A stretch of DNA of 64,000 nucleotides. It comes from Psychromarinibacter sp048262455. Its GTDB lineage: Bacteria; Pseudomonadota; Alphaproteobacteria; Rhodobacterales; Rhodobacteraceae. The stretch covers positions 62,001 through 126,000 of the forward strand of contig JBLXFD010000005.1 of assembly GCA_048262455.1 (NCBI GenBank), written 5' to 3'. This document shows positions 1 through 7,476 of the stretch, piece by piece. The notes below the pieces were generated by a model. The model searched no databases. It was not told the origin of the DNA and saw only the letters and a list, made by a program, of their open reading frames with translations. Position 1 is the stretch's first letter; each line of letters starts with the position of its first letter. Position numbers and translations under genes: made by a program.

Positions 1-690
1 CACCACCGCCTCGTCCACGGTGCCGGAGGCGGCCAGCGCGCCGCCCTCGTCCACCGCCTCGCCGCGCCGCGCCTGCATCAGGTCGTTCAACGGCGCGTTG
101 GCGGGCCCGGTGTCGAAGGCGAGGCAAGCGCCCGGCACTTGCGGGCCGGGCTGCGCCGGATCGATCCAGGTGAGGTTGCCGACGCCGCCGAGGTTCAGCA
201 CCGCCAGCGGCGCCTCGACCTTCGCGTGGCGGGCGCAGGCGAAGTGGTAGAAGGGCGCCAGAGGCGCGCCCTCGCCCCCCAGCTCGACGTCGGAGGAGCG
301 GAAATCCCAGACCACCGGCCGCTCCAGCGCCGCTGCCAGCAGCGCGCCGTTGCCGGCCTGGTGGGTGCCGCGCCCGCGGGGGGCATGGGCGAGGGTCTGG
401 CCGTGGAAGGCGATGAGGTCGGCCTCGGGGAAGCGGGCCATCAGCTCTGCATGGGCGGTCTCGACCACCTCGGCGGCAGCATCGACGCCGGGCTCGCCCG
501 GCCAGCGCCCCAGCGCCGCGCGCAGCACCTCGCGTTCGGCGGGGCTGTAGGGCCGGTAGCCGCTGCGCCCGAAGCCGCAGATCCGCTCGCCGTCCGTCAG
601 CAGCATCGCCGCGTCGACGCCGTCCAGCGATGTGCCCGACATGGTTCCCAGGACCCAGACGGGTCCATCGATCTTGCCCCTGCGTTTCAT
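1..690 (-). CDS. anmK: Anhydro-N-acetylmuramic acid kinase, 3' end cut by window edge
   Basis: The first 230 codons are present and the C-terminal part lies beyond the window. The enzyme phosphorylates and opens 1,6-anhydro-MurNAc released by lytic transglycosylases, a cytoplasmic step of peptidoglycan recycling. The N-terminus carries the ATP-binding motif GTMSGTSLDGVD (residues 15-26), followed by FHGQTLAH and the LNLGGVGN and AFDTGPAN stretches typical of AnmK. The start ATG at 690 is divergent from tyrS with only 67 bp between them, so the two promoters share that gap, as is common in Rhodobacteraceae. A substrate link exists with the MltB-type transglycosylase at 47.5 kb, but it is not an operon link. 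Confidence 0.93.
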   Translation of the reverse strand, partial: MKRRGKIDGPVWVLGTMSGTSLDGVDAAMLLTDGERICGFGRSGYRPYSPAEREVLRAALGRWPGEPGVDAAAEVVETAHAELMARFPEADLIAFHGQTLAHAPRGRGTHQAGNGALLAAALERPVVWDFRSSDVELGGEGAPLAPFYHFACARHAKVEAPLAVLNLGGVGNLTWIDPAQPGPQVPGACLAFDTGPANAPLNDLMQARRGEAVDEGGALAASGTVDEAVV

Positions 691-757
691 GGGCTTTCCC
701 TTCGACCGCCGCGCCGGTATATCGGCGCGGCACCCTTCCACGATGGACCGAAACCGC

Positions 758-2011
758 ATGACCTACCACCCGAAATCGGATTTCCTGAGGGCGATGCAGA
801 CCCGCGGCTTCCTGGCCGACTGCACCGACCTGCAGGGGCTGGACGACGCGCTGATCGCCGGGGTGGTGCCGACCTACATCGGTTACGACGCGACGGCGAA
901 GTCGCTGCACGTGGGTCACCTGCTGAACATCATGATGCTGCGCTGGCTGCAGAAGACCGGGCACAAGCCGATCACGCTGATGGGCGGCGGCACCACCAAG
1001 GTGGGCGATCCGTCGTTCCGCGCGGACGAGCGGCCGCTGCTGACCCCGGCGCAGATCGACGACAACATCGACGGGATGAAACAGGTCTTCGCCAAGTACC
1101 TGACCTATGGCGATGGCGCCAGCGACGCGCTGATGCTGAACAATGCCGAGTGGCTGGACGGGCTGAACTATCTCGAGTTCCTGCGCGACATCGGCCGGCA
1201 TTTCAGCGTCAACCGCATGCTCAGCTTCGAGAGCGTCAAGTCGCGGCTGGACCGCGAGCAGAGCCTGTCGTTCCTCGAATTCAACTACATGATCCTGCAG
1301 GCCTACGACTTCCTGGAGCTGAACCGCCGCTACGGCTGCCTGCTGCAGATGGGCGGGTCGGACCAGTGGGGCAACATCGTCAACGGCATCGACCTGACGC
1401 GGCGGGTGCTGGACCACGAGATCTACGGGCTGACCTCGCCGCTGCTGACCACCAGCGACGGGCGCAAGATGGGCAAGAGCCAGGGCGGCGCGATCTGGCT
1501 TAACGCCGACATGCTGAGCCCCTACGAGTTCTGGCAGTTCTGGCGCAACACCACCGACGCCGACGTGGGGCGGTTCCTGAAGCTCTACACCGAGCTGCCG
1601 GTGGAGGAATGCGAGCGGCTGGGCGCGCTGGGCGGGTCCGAGATCAACGAGGCCAAGATCGTGCTGGCCGACGAGGTCACCGCGCTGTGCCACGGGGCAG
1701 AGGCGGCGGCGACGGCGCAGGCCACCGCGCGCGAGGTCTTCGAGAAGGGCGGCGTGGGCGATGACCTGCCCACCCTGTCGCTGAGCGCGGCCGAGGTGGG
1801 CGAGGGGATTTCCATCGTGCAGCTGATCGTCCGGACCGGGCTGGCGAAGTCGGGCAAGGAGGCCAAGCGCCTGATCGCCGACAACGGCGCGCGGATCGAC
1901 GACCGGCCGCTGACCGACCCGGGGCTGATGCTGGACACCGCGGCCCTGTCCGCGCCGGTCAAGCTGAGCGCCGGCCGCAAGCGCCACGCGCTGGTGACCC
2001 TGCAGGGCTGA
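758..2011 (+). CDS. tyrS: Tyrosyl-tRNA synthetase
   Basis: Class I synthetase charging tRNA-Tyr in the cytoplasm. Seen: the HIGH-like box HVGH within SLHVGHLLNIMML, the KMSKS-like box KMGKS in SDGRKMGKS, and a C-terminal S4 RNA-binding domain (about residues 350-415) with SGKEAKRLI and NGARIDD. From the ATG at 758 (MTYHPKSDF) the protein is 417 aa, the usual length for TyrS. An in-frame ATG at 743 (MDRNRM) is possible, and frames opening further upstream would run into anmK. The gene ends 36 bp before the stop of a convergent GST. Confidence 0.96.
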   Translation: MTYHPKSDFLRAMQTRGFLADCTDLQGLDDALIAGVVPTYIGYDATAKSLHVGHLLNIMMLRWLQKTGHKPITLMGGGTTKVGDPSFRADERPLLTPAQIDDNIDGMKQVFAKYLTYGDGASDALMLNNAEWLDGLNYLEFLRDIGRHFSVNRMLSFESVKSRLDREQSLSFLEFNYMILQAYDFLELNRRYGCLLQMGGSDQWGNIVNGIDLTRRVLDHEIYGLTSPLLTTSDGRKMGKSQGGAIWLNADMLSPYEFWQFWRNTTDADVGRFLKLYTELPVEECERLGALGGSEINEAKIVLADEVTALCHGAEAAATAQATAREVFEKGGVGDDLPTLSLSAAEVGEGISIVQLIVRTGLAKSGKEAKRLIADNGARIDDRPLTDPGLMLDTAALSAPVKLSAGRKRHALVTLQG

Positions 2012-2035
2012 GGCCGAGGCTGAAGATCAGGGGCG

Positions 2036-2064
2036 CCGCCCCCGCCGTCAGGCGGAGGGGGCGG
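2036..2064. terminator. Hairpin between convergent tyrS and GST
   Basis: CCGCCCCC at 2036-2043 pairs perfectly with GGGGGCGG at 2057-2064, and the intervening bases can form a further GCC/GGC stem. It begins in the 36-bp gap and runs into the 3' end of the GST gene (stop at 2048-2050). No T-tract follows on either strand, so a terminator role is inferred from position only. Confidence 0.45.
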
Positions 2065-2659
2065 TGGCCTTCATGCTGTCGCGCTGCGAGAAGCTTTCGT
2101 ACCAGGCCGCCAGCCCGTCGTGCCCGCGGCGCCAGTTGCGGTCGGGCTGGCGCAGGTCGAGGTATCCCAGCGCGCAGCCCACGGCGACCTGGCCCATGTG
2201 CAGCGGCCCGTTCAGGTGCCCCATCCAGCGCGAGCCAATGGCGTCCAGCGCGCGGGCGATCTTGTCCCACTGGGCATCGACCCAGGCGGGATAGCGGATC
2301 TCCTCGGGCCGCGCGCGGCTTTCGTAGATCATCAGCACCGCGGCCTCCATGATCCCGTCCGCCGTCGCCTCCAGCGTCAGCACGTCCCACAGCTGCTGCC
2401 CGGTGGGGTACAGCCCGCCGTTGCCGCGCGCGTCGAGGTAGCGGCAGATGACGCGGCTGTCGTACATCGCCGGCCCGTCGTCGCGCACCAGGCAGGGGAT
2501 CTTGCCCAGCGGGTTCTGCGCCAGGGGCATCTGCTCCGGCGCCAGCGGGTGGCCGACGGCAAAGACGGTCTCGACATCGTCGGCCTGCCCGGTCTCGCGC
2601 AGCACCACCTGTACCTTGCGGCAGAACGGCGAGGCGGGGTTGTCGTAAAGCTGCATCAT
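2048..2659 (-). CDS. Glutathione S-transferase family protein
   Basis: A 203-aa protein with the two-domain GST plan. The N-terminal thioredoxin-like half begins MMQLYDNPASPFCRKVQVVL, with Ser-Pro-Phe-Cys at the glutathione site; NPLGKIPCLV and DSRVICRYLD are the cis-Pro and Ser-Arg elements that hold GSH. The C-terminal half is all-helical. It resembles the small bacterial YfcF/GstA-like proteins of unassigned substrate, so only the fold and GSH use are claimed. It stands alone, convergent with tyrS. Confidence 0.88.
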   Translation of the reverse strand: MMQLYDNPASPFCRKVQVVLRETGQADDVETVFAVGHPLAPEQMPLAQNPLGKIPCLVRDDGPAMYDSRVICRYLDARGNGGLYPTGQQLWDVLTLEATADGIMEAAVLMIYESRARPEEIRYPAWVDAQWDKIARALDAIGSRWMGHLNGPLHMGQVAVGCALGYLDLRQPDRNWRRGHDGLAAWYESFSQRDSMKATAPSA

Positions 2660-2728
2660 CGGCGGATCTCCCTGTTGTGCGCCCTGTCTAGGACGCGGCG
2701 GCAGGGGCTGTCCATGGGGCGCGGAAGG

Positions 2729-3352
2729 TCAGTCGGCGTCGCGCATCAGCTGCGCCAGCGCCTCGAAGTCCATGCCGATGCCGCCCTGCGCCATGGCGCC
2801 GGAGGCCGCCAGCCGCTGCGGCGCGGGCTTGTTCTGCCCCAGCTTCCAGGTGCCCTCGATCTTGCGGATGCGCAGCTCGAAGGGCACCACCTGGCGCAGC
2901 ATCCGGTCCCGCACCTCGGGGGTCATCTTCTGCGACTGCCAGACGGGTTTCGGCGCCAGCCGTTCCTCGAAATGCTCGGACAGCCGGTCCAGCATCGGCA
3001 GCAGCCGGTCGTCCGGCAGGCGCACCAGGGTGCCGCGCAGGTGCACCGCCACGTAGTTCCAGGTGGGCACCTGGTCGGGGGCGCCGTACCAGTCGGGCGA
3101 GACGTAGCCGTCCGGCCCCTGCACCGCCAGCACGGCGGGCAGCCGCGTCTCGCAGGCGGTGGCGAGGGAGTTGGAGCGCACGAGGTGCAGCTCCGCCCGC
3201 AGCCCGTCTCCCGTCAGCCAGAAGGGCACATGCGCCAGCAGTGGCCCGTCCGTGCCGGTGCCGCCGGCGGCAAGGGTGCCGAAGCCGCGGGTGCGGGCGA
3301 AGGCGATGTTGCGCCCGACGCTGGCGCGGCGGAAGGCGGGGTTGGGGTGCAT
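2729..3352 (-). CDS. FMN-binding negative transcriptional regulator (PaiB-like)
   Basis: A 207-aa protein of the PaiB / FMN-binding split-barrel family. Typical features are the start MHPNPAFR, LLAHVPFWL, the HLVRSNSLA stretch, and the C-terminal EGTWKLGQNK that in the family contacts flavin. Bacillus PaiB represses sporulation and protease genes, but in proteobacteria the role is poorly known, so it may be a flavin-dependent protein with no regulatory function. Its ATG overlaps the mtaB stop by one base (TGATG), making it the last gene of the dapF-mtaB operon and probably translationally coupled. Confidence 0.85.
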   Translation of the reverse strand: MHPNPAFRRASVGRNIAFARTRGFGTLAAGGTGTDGPLLAHVPFWLTGDGLRAELHLVRSNSLATACETRLPAVLAVQGPDGYVSPDWYGAPDQVPTWNYVAVHLRGTLVRLPDDRLLPMLDRLSEHFEERLAPKPVWQSQKMTPEVRDRMLRQVVPFELRIRKIEGTWKLGQNKPAPQRLAASGAMAQGGIGMDFEALAQLMRDAD

Positions 3353-4614
3353 CAGGCGGCGGTCAGGCGTTTGCCGTCGTGGGCGCTGGCGAAGGCCTCG
3401 ACGATCTGCCCCTCGGGGCGGGGGGTGGCGAAGGCCACCTCGGTGAACTGCGGCGTACGGCCCAGCAGCGGACTTTCCATGAGCACCCGGTGGGCGCGTC
3501 CGGTCTGCGCCGAGAGGTGGCGGGTGACGGCCGCCTCGCCCGCCGCGCGCAGCTGCCGCGCCCGGTCCTTGATCGCGCCGCCGTCCACCTGCGGCATCCG
3601 CGCCGCCGGGGTGCCGGGGCGGGGCGAGTAGGGGAAGACATGCAGCCAGGTCAGCCCGCATTCCTCCACCATCCGCAGGGAGTTCTCGAACATCGCCGCG
3701 GTCTCGGTCGGGAAACCCGCGATGATGTCGGCGCCGAAGGTGATGTCGGGGCGCAGCCGCCGAGCCTCGTCGCAGAAGGCGATGGCGTCGGCGCGCAGGT
3801 GCCGCCGCTTCATCCGCTTCAGGATCATGTCGTCGCCGGCCTGTAGCGACAGGTGCAGGTGCGGCATCAGCCGCTCTTCCTCGGCCAGCGCGCGCATCAG
3901 GTTCTCGTCCGCCTCGATCGAGTCGATCGAGCTGATGCGCAGCCGCGGCAGGTCCGGCACCAGCTTCAGCACCCGCATCACCAGGTCCCCCAGCCGCGGC
4001 TGTCCCGGCAGGTCGGCGCCCCAGGAGGTCAGATCCACCCCGGTCAGCACCACCTCGTTGTAGCCGCTTTCGGTCAGTCGCCGGATCTGGTCCACCACCA
4101 CGCCGGCGGGCACCGAGCGGGAATTGCCGCGCCCGTAGGGGATGATGCAGAAGGTGCAGCGGTGGTCGCAGCCGTTCTGGATCTGCACGTAGGCGCGGCT
4201 GCGGGTGCCGAAGCCGTCGATCAGGTGGCCGGCGGTTTCGGTGACGGACATGATGTCGTCCACCTGCACCGGCTCGGTGGTGCCGATCAGGTCGGGGGCC
4301 ATGCCCTTCCATGTCTCGGGCCGCATCTTCTCGGCATTGCCGATGACGTGGTCGACCTCGTCCATGGCGGCAAAGCTGTCCGGGTCGGTCTGCGCCGCGC
4401 AGCCGGTGACGATGACCCGCGCGTTCGGGTTCTCGCGCCGCAGGCGGCGGATCTCCTGCCGGGCCTTACGCACCGCCTCGGCGGTGACGGCGCAGGTATT
4501 GACCACCACCGCGTCCTCGACGCCGTGAGCGGCGGCCAGCGCCTTCATCGCCTCGGTCTCGTAGGCATTCAGACGGCAGCCGAGGGTGGCGAAAACCGGG
4601 GCGCGGCGGTCCAT
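3352..4614 (-). CDS. mtaB: tRNA (N6-threonylcarbamoyladenosine(37)-C2)-methylthiotransferase
   Basis: A 420-aa radical SAM enzyme that adds a methylthio group to t6A37 of ANN-decoding tRNAs. The N-terminal MTTase domain supplies three Cys for one [4Fe-4S] cluster (GCRLN, VNTCAVT, VTGCAAQ). The radical SAM core has CDHRCTFC, the CX3CX2C motif, followed by IPYGRGNSRS. There is no clear long C-terminal TRAM extension, which fits MtaB (YqeV) better than MiaB. The ATG overlaps the dapF stop by one base. Confidence 0.92.
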   Translation of the reverse strand: MDRRAPVFATLGCRLNAYETEAMKALAAAHGVEDAVVVNTCAVTAEAVRKARQEIRRLRRENPNARVIVTGCAAQTDPDSFAAMDEVDHVIGNAEKMRPETWKGMAPDLIGTTEPVQVDDIMSVTETAGHLIDGFGTRSRAYVQIQNGCDHRCTFCIIPYGRGNSRSVPAGVVVDQIRRLTESGYNEVVLTGVDLTSWGADLPGQPRLGDLVMRVLKLVPDLPRLRISSIDSIEADENLMRALAEEERLMPHLHLSLQAGDDMILKRMKRRHLRADAIAFCDEARRLRPDITFGADIIAGFPTETAAMFENSLRMVEECGLTWLHVFPYSPRPGTPAARMPQVDGGAIKDRARQLRAAGEAAVTRHLSAQTGRAHRVLMESPLLGRTPQFTEVAFATPRPEGQIVEAFASAHDGKRLTAA

Positions 4615-5450
4615 CAGGCCTGCCCTGCGAAGGCGGCGGTGAGGGTGCCGCTGAAGACATGGGCAGTGGGGCCGGTCATCCAGACGCCGTCGTCGCGCCA
4701 GTCGATCCCGATCTCGCCGCCGTCCAGCACGATGGTCACCCGCCGCCCGGTCAGCCCGCGCCGCGCCGCCGCCACCGCCACGGCGCAGGAAGAGGAGCCG
4801 GAGGCAAGGGTGATGCCCGCGCCGCGTTCCCAGACCCGCATCCGCAGCCGGTCCGGCCCGATGACAGAGGCGAACTGCACGTTCGTCCGCTCTGGAAACA
4901 GCGGGTCGTGTTCCATCCGCGCGCCTTGCCCGGCAAGGTCCACCGCCTCGGCATCCTCGACGAAGAAGGTGCAATGGGGGTTGCCCATGCCTGTGGCCAC
5001 GGGGTCCCCCTCCAGCGGCAGGTGCAGGGTATCCACCTCGCGCGCCAGCGGGATCTCGCGCCAGCCGGTCAGCGGTTCGCCCATGTTAACCCGGGTCAGC
5101 CCGCCGCCCGCGTCCTCGCAGGCCAGCAGCCCGCGTTCCGTCCGCAGGGTCAGCCTCGCCGCGCCGGTCTCGTCCATCAGGTGCCGGGCGATGCAGCGGG
5201 TGGCATTGCCGCACGCGGCCGACAGCGACCCGTCCGCGTTGAAGAACACCAGCCGCGCGTCGGCCTCTGCGTCCGCTTCGATCACCGCCAGCTGGTCGAA
5301 GCCGACGCCCCGGTGCCGGTCCCCCAGCGCCCGCGCCAGCGCTTCGGTCACGGCACCGCCGCCCTCGCGGCGATCGAACACCACGAAGTCGTTGCCCAGC
5401 CCATGCATCTTGTGAAAGGCCAGTGGGTTGTCGGAGCCCCGGTCACGCAT
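4614..5450 (-). CDS. dapF: Diaminopimelate epimerase with Cys217 replaced by Ser
   Basis: A 278-aa enzyme interconverting LL- and meso-diaminopimelate for lysine and peptidoglycan. Present: HGLGNDFVV near the N-terminus and the first catalytic base Cys80 in SAACGNATRC. The second catalytic site, normally ACGTGACA after ERGAG, reads ASGSSSCA: position 217 is Ser (TCC codon) where the family has the second catalytic Cys. The remaining Cys222 corresponds to the non-catalytic conserved Cys. The gene is otherwise intact and heads an operon with mtaB and the PaiB-like gene. Function as an epimerase is likely from context, but the active site is unusual. Confidence 0.9.
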   Translation of the reverse strand: MRDRGSDNPLAFHKMHGLGNDFVVFDRREGGGAVTEALARALGDRHRGVGFDQLAVIEADAEADARLVFFNADGSLSAACGNATRCIARHLMDETGAARLTLRTERGLLACEDAGGGLTRVNMGEPLTGWREIPLAREVDTLHLPLEGDPVATGMGNPHCTFFVEDAEAVDLAGQGARMEHDPLFPERTNVQFASVIGPDRLRMRVWERGAGITLASGSSSCAVAVAAARRGLTGRRVTIVLDGGEIGIDWRDDGVWMTGPTAHVFSGTLTAAFAGQA

Positions 5451-5558
5451 GGCGCGGCATATAGACTGCGCAGGAAGCCGAATCCAGAGCCCGCGCGGCC
5501 AAGGGGGTTTTTATCCCTTGACCGCGTCATGCGCTTTTCCTAGGTAGCGGCCTCGAGT

Positions 5559-5634
5559 GGGCCGTTAGCTCAGTTGGTAGAGCAACTGACTTTTAATCAG
5601 TGGGTCGCAGGTTCGAATCCTGCACGGCTCACCA
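5559..5634 (+). tRNA. tRNA-Lys (anticodon TTT)
   Basis: A 76-nt cloverleaf with encoded CCA. Acceptor strands GGGCCGT and ACGGCTC pair with one G-U at position 2-71. The D-loop region is TAGCTCAGTTGGTAGAGC, the anticodon loop CTTTTAA holds TTT, and the T-loop GTTCGAATC is canonical. Confidence 0.98.
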
Positions 5635-5896
5635 CTGACTCCGCGATGTCATGCACCTTTCAGGGACGATTCGCGTGCCAGCCCCTGCGGAATGGTCCTG
5701 TGCAACGCCCCGGTGGCCCCATGGTGACGCGACGACAGGTCGGCCCGCTCCCCAGTTTTCCGCGACTTAAAGGCGATCCGAGCGCTGAAAGCAGAACTCC
5801 TGCGTTGTAATGCCCGGGGCAGGGTGGTCTGATTAGTGATAGCCATAGGGCGGGCCCCGGCATTTCACGGGTAAGGTCCGCGCGTGCGGGAGGGCT
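5635..5896. other. Intergenic stretch between tRNA-Lys and the Crp/Fnr gene
   Basis: No convincing gene, hairpin or repeat is visible in these 262 bp. Short open frames exist on both strands but lack ribosome sites and recognisable products. The stretch presumably holds the tRNA terminator and the promoter of the regulator, but I cannot point to either. Confidence 0.5.
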
Positions 5897-6550
5897 TTGG
5901 CTTTGCAGACATTCGAACACCTGGACCAGTCGGTCTTTCTCAGCCATCTCGGCCCGCGCCTGAAGCAGGCGTTCCTCGACGCCAGCGCGCTGTACCGTTT
6001 CGAGGGCGCGACCCCCTTCCTGAAACAGGGCGCCAAGTCCCCCGGCATGTTCATGATCTCGGCGGGCGCGGTGGAGATCACCTGCGAGAACGCCACCGGC
6101 CAGTCGGTGATCCTGCACATCGCCCGCCCCGGCGAGACGCTGGGAGAGCTGGAGGCGGTCACCGGCAACGACTGCGTCGGGAACTGCATCGCCCTGCGCA
6201 ACAGCGAGCTGCTGTTCTGCCCGCGCGAGAAGGTGGTGGAGTTCCTGTCGGAGCCGGGGTTCAGCCTTGCCCTGATGCAGGTGTTCCACAACCGGATGCG
6301 GCTCGATAACGAATCGAAGTTCGTCTACCAGAGCGGGGTCGAAGAGCGGCTTGGCGTCTTCCTGTACCAGCTTTCCTCGGTGCACCCGGTGATCCGCAAG
6401 ACCCAGTCCGACCTTGCCAACCTGGTGGGCTGCGCGCGGCAGACCCTGAACCGCGAGCTGGGCCGCCTGCGCGACCAGAAGGTGATCGCGCTGGAAAAGG
6501 GCCGGGTGCGCGTGCTGGACCGCGAGGCCCTGCGGCAACAGCCGGCGTAG
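5897..6550 (+). CDS. Crp/Fnr family transcriptional regulator
   Basis: A 217-aa protein with an N-terminal cyclic-nucleotide-binding-like beta-roll (about residues 20-130; GMFMISAGAVEI, PGETLGELEAV) and a C-terminal winged helix-turn-helix (about 155-205; TQSDLANLVGCARQTLNRELGRL). There is no N-terminal Cys cluster as in FNR, and the usual cAMP-binding residues are not clear, so the ligand is unknown. The start is a TTG at 5897 with GGGAGG just upstream at a short spacing; no ATG follows until inside the beta-roll. It stands alone and is convergent with the polysaccharide operon. Confidence 0.88.
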   Translation: MALQTFEHLDQSVFLSHLGPRLKQAFLDASALYRFEGATPFLKQGAKSPGMFMISAGAVEITCENATGQSVILHIARPGETLGELEAVTGNDCVGNCIALRNSELLFCPREKVVEFLSEPGFSLALMQVFHNRMRLDNESKFVYQSGVEERLGVFLYQLSSVHPVIRKTQSDLANLVGCARQTLNRELGRLRDQKVIALEKGRVRVLDREALRQQPA

Positions 6551-6558
6551 TCCGGCCA

Positions 6559-7476
6559 TCAGCCCTTGCCCGCCACCCGGACCACGCCCGCCACGAGCAC
6601 CCGGTAGAGGCCCCGGGGCAGGAAGCTGCGCAGCGCCTGCCGCGCCACCACCCGTCCCGGAACCCCCGCCTGACGGTAGCCGGCCCAGAGGTCGCGGAGC
6701 GCCCGCAGCGGGTCGCGCCAGCCGATGTAATAGGCCAGCACCGTGGCGCGGTATCCCAGCACCGCGCGCGGCGGCAGGTCGGGCGCCATGCGCTGCAGCC
6801 AGCGGGCGGGGGCGGCGTGACCGGCATGGCGCGAGGTGCGGCCAACCTCTGACACGTCGGTCCAGATCACCAGCGGCTGGTCCAGCATCTCGAACCGCAT
6901 CCCCGCCAGCGCGAGCCGCACGCATAGGTCCAGGTCCTGCCCCTTGCGCAGGCTCTCGTCGAAGGGCACCCGCAGCGCAGTGGCGCGGGGCAGCACGATG
7001 GTGGAGGTCTGGATGAACTGGTTGGCGACGAAAAGGTACTCCGCCACCGTTTCGTCCGGGGCAATGGCGCGGTCCGGGCGGATCCAGCGCCGCGCGACGC
7101 CGCGTTCGACGAACATGCGCGAGTAGTGAACCACGCCGGGATCACCCGTCAGCACCTGCTGGAAGGTCTCCAGCTTGCGCGGCAGGAACAGGTCGTCGGA
7201 ATCGAGGAAGGCGATGTAGTCCCCCCGCGCCGCGCCGGTGCCGCTGTTGCGCGCCGCGCCGCCGCCGCCGTTCTCGCGCCGCAGGTAGCGGAAGCGCGGG
7301 TCGTCCAGCGCCTCTACCGCCGCTCTCAGCTGCGCCCCGTCGGAGGAGCCGTCGTCGACCACGATGCATTCGAGGTCCGCGAAGCTCTGGTCCCGGACCG
7401 AGGCGAGGGTGGGGCCGATGCTGGCGGCGCGGTCGAACACCGGGATCACCACCGAGAAGCGGGGTGCCCGGCTCAT
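6559..7476 (-). CDS. Family 2 glycosyltransferase
   Basis: A 305-aa GT-A fold glycosyltransferase. The start FSVVIPVFDRA, the nucleotide-binding VVDDGSSDG and the metal-binding DXD-type IAFLDSDD are in the right order within the first 105 residues. The C-terminus is hydrophobic and basic, suggesting membrane association. Its ATG overlaps the stop of the upstream propeller gene (ATGA), and it is the last gene of the large polysaccharide operon, so it probably adds a sugar to the lipid-linked repeat unit. Donor and acceptor cannot be read from sequence. Confidence 0.9.
   Translation of the reverse strand: MSRAPRFSVVIPVFDRAASIGPTLASVRDQSFADLECIVVDDGSSDGAQLRAAVEALDDPRFRYLRRENGGGGAARNSGTGAARGDYIAFLDSDDLFLPRKLETFQQVLTGDPGVVHYSRMFVERGVARRWIRPDRAIAPDETVAEYLFVANQFIQTSTIVLPRATALRVPFDESLRKGQDLDLCVRLALAGMRFEMLDQPLVIWTDVSEVGRTSRHAGHAAPARWLQRMAPDLPPRAVLGYRATVLAYYIGWRDPLRALRDLWAGYRQAGVPGRVVARQALRSFLPRGLYRVLVAGVVRVAGKG

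Noticed and set aside
5649..5846. A 65-codon frame after tRNA-Lys
   Set aside because: No ribosome site or similarity that I can see; kept as intergenic.
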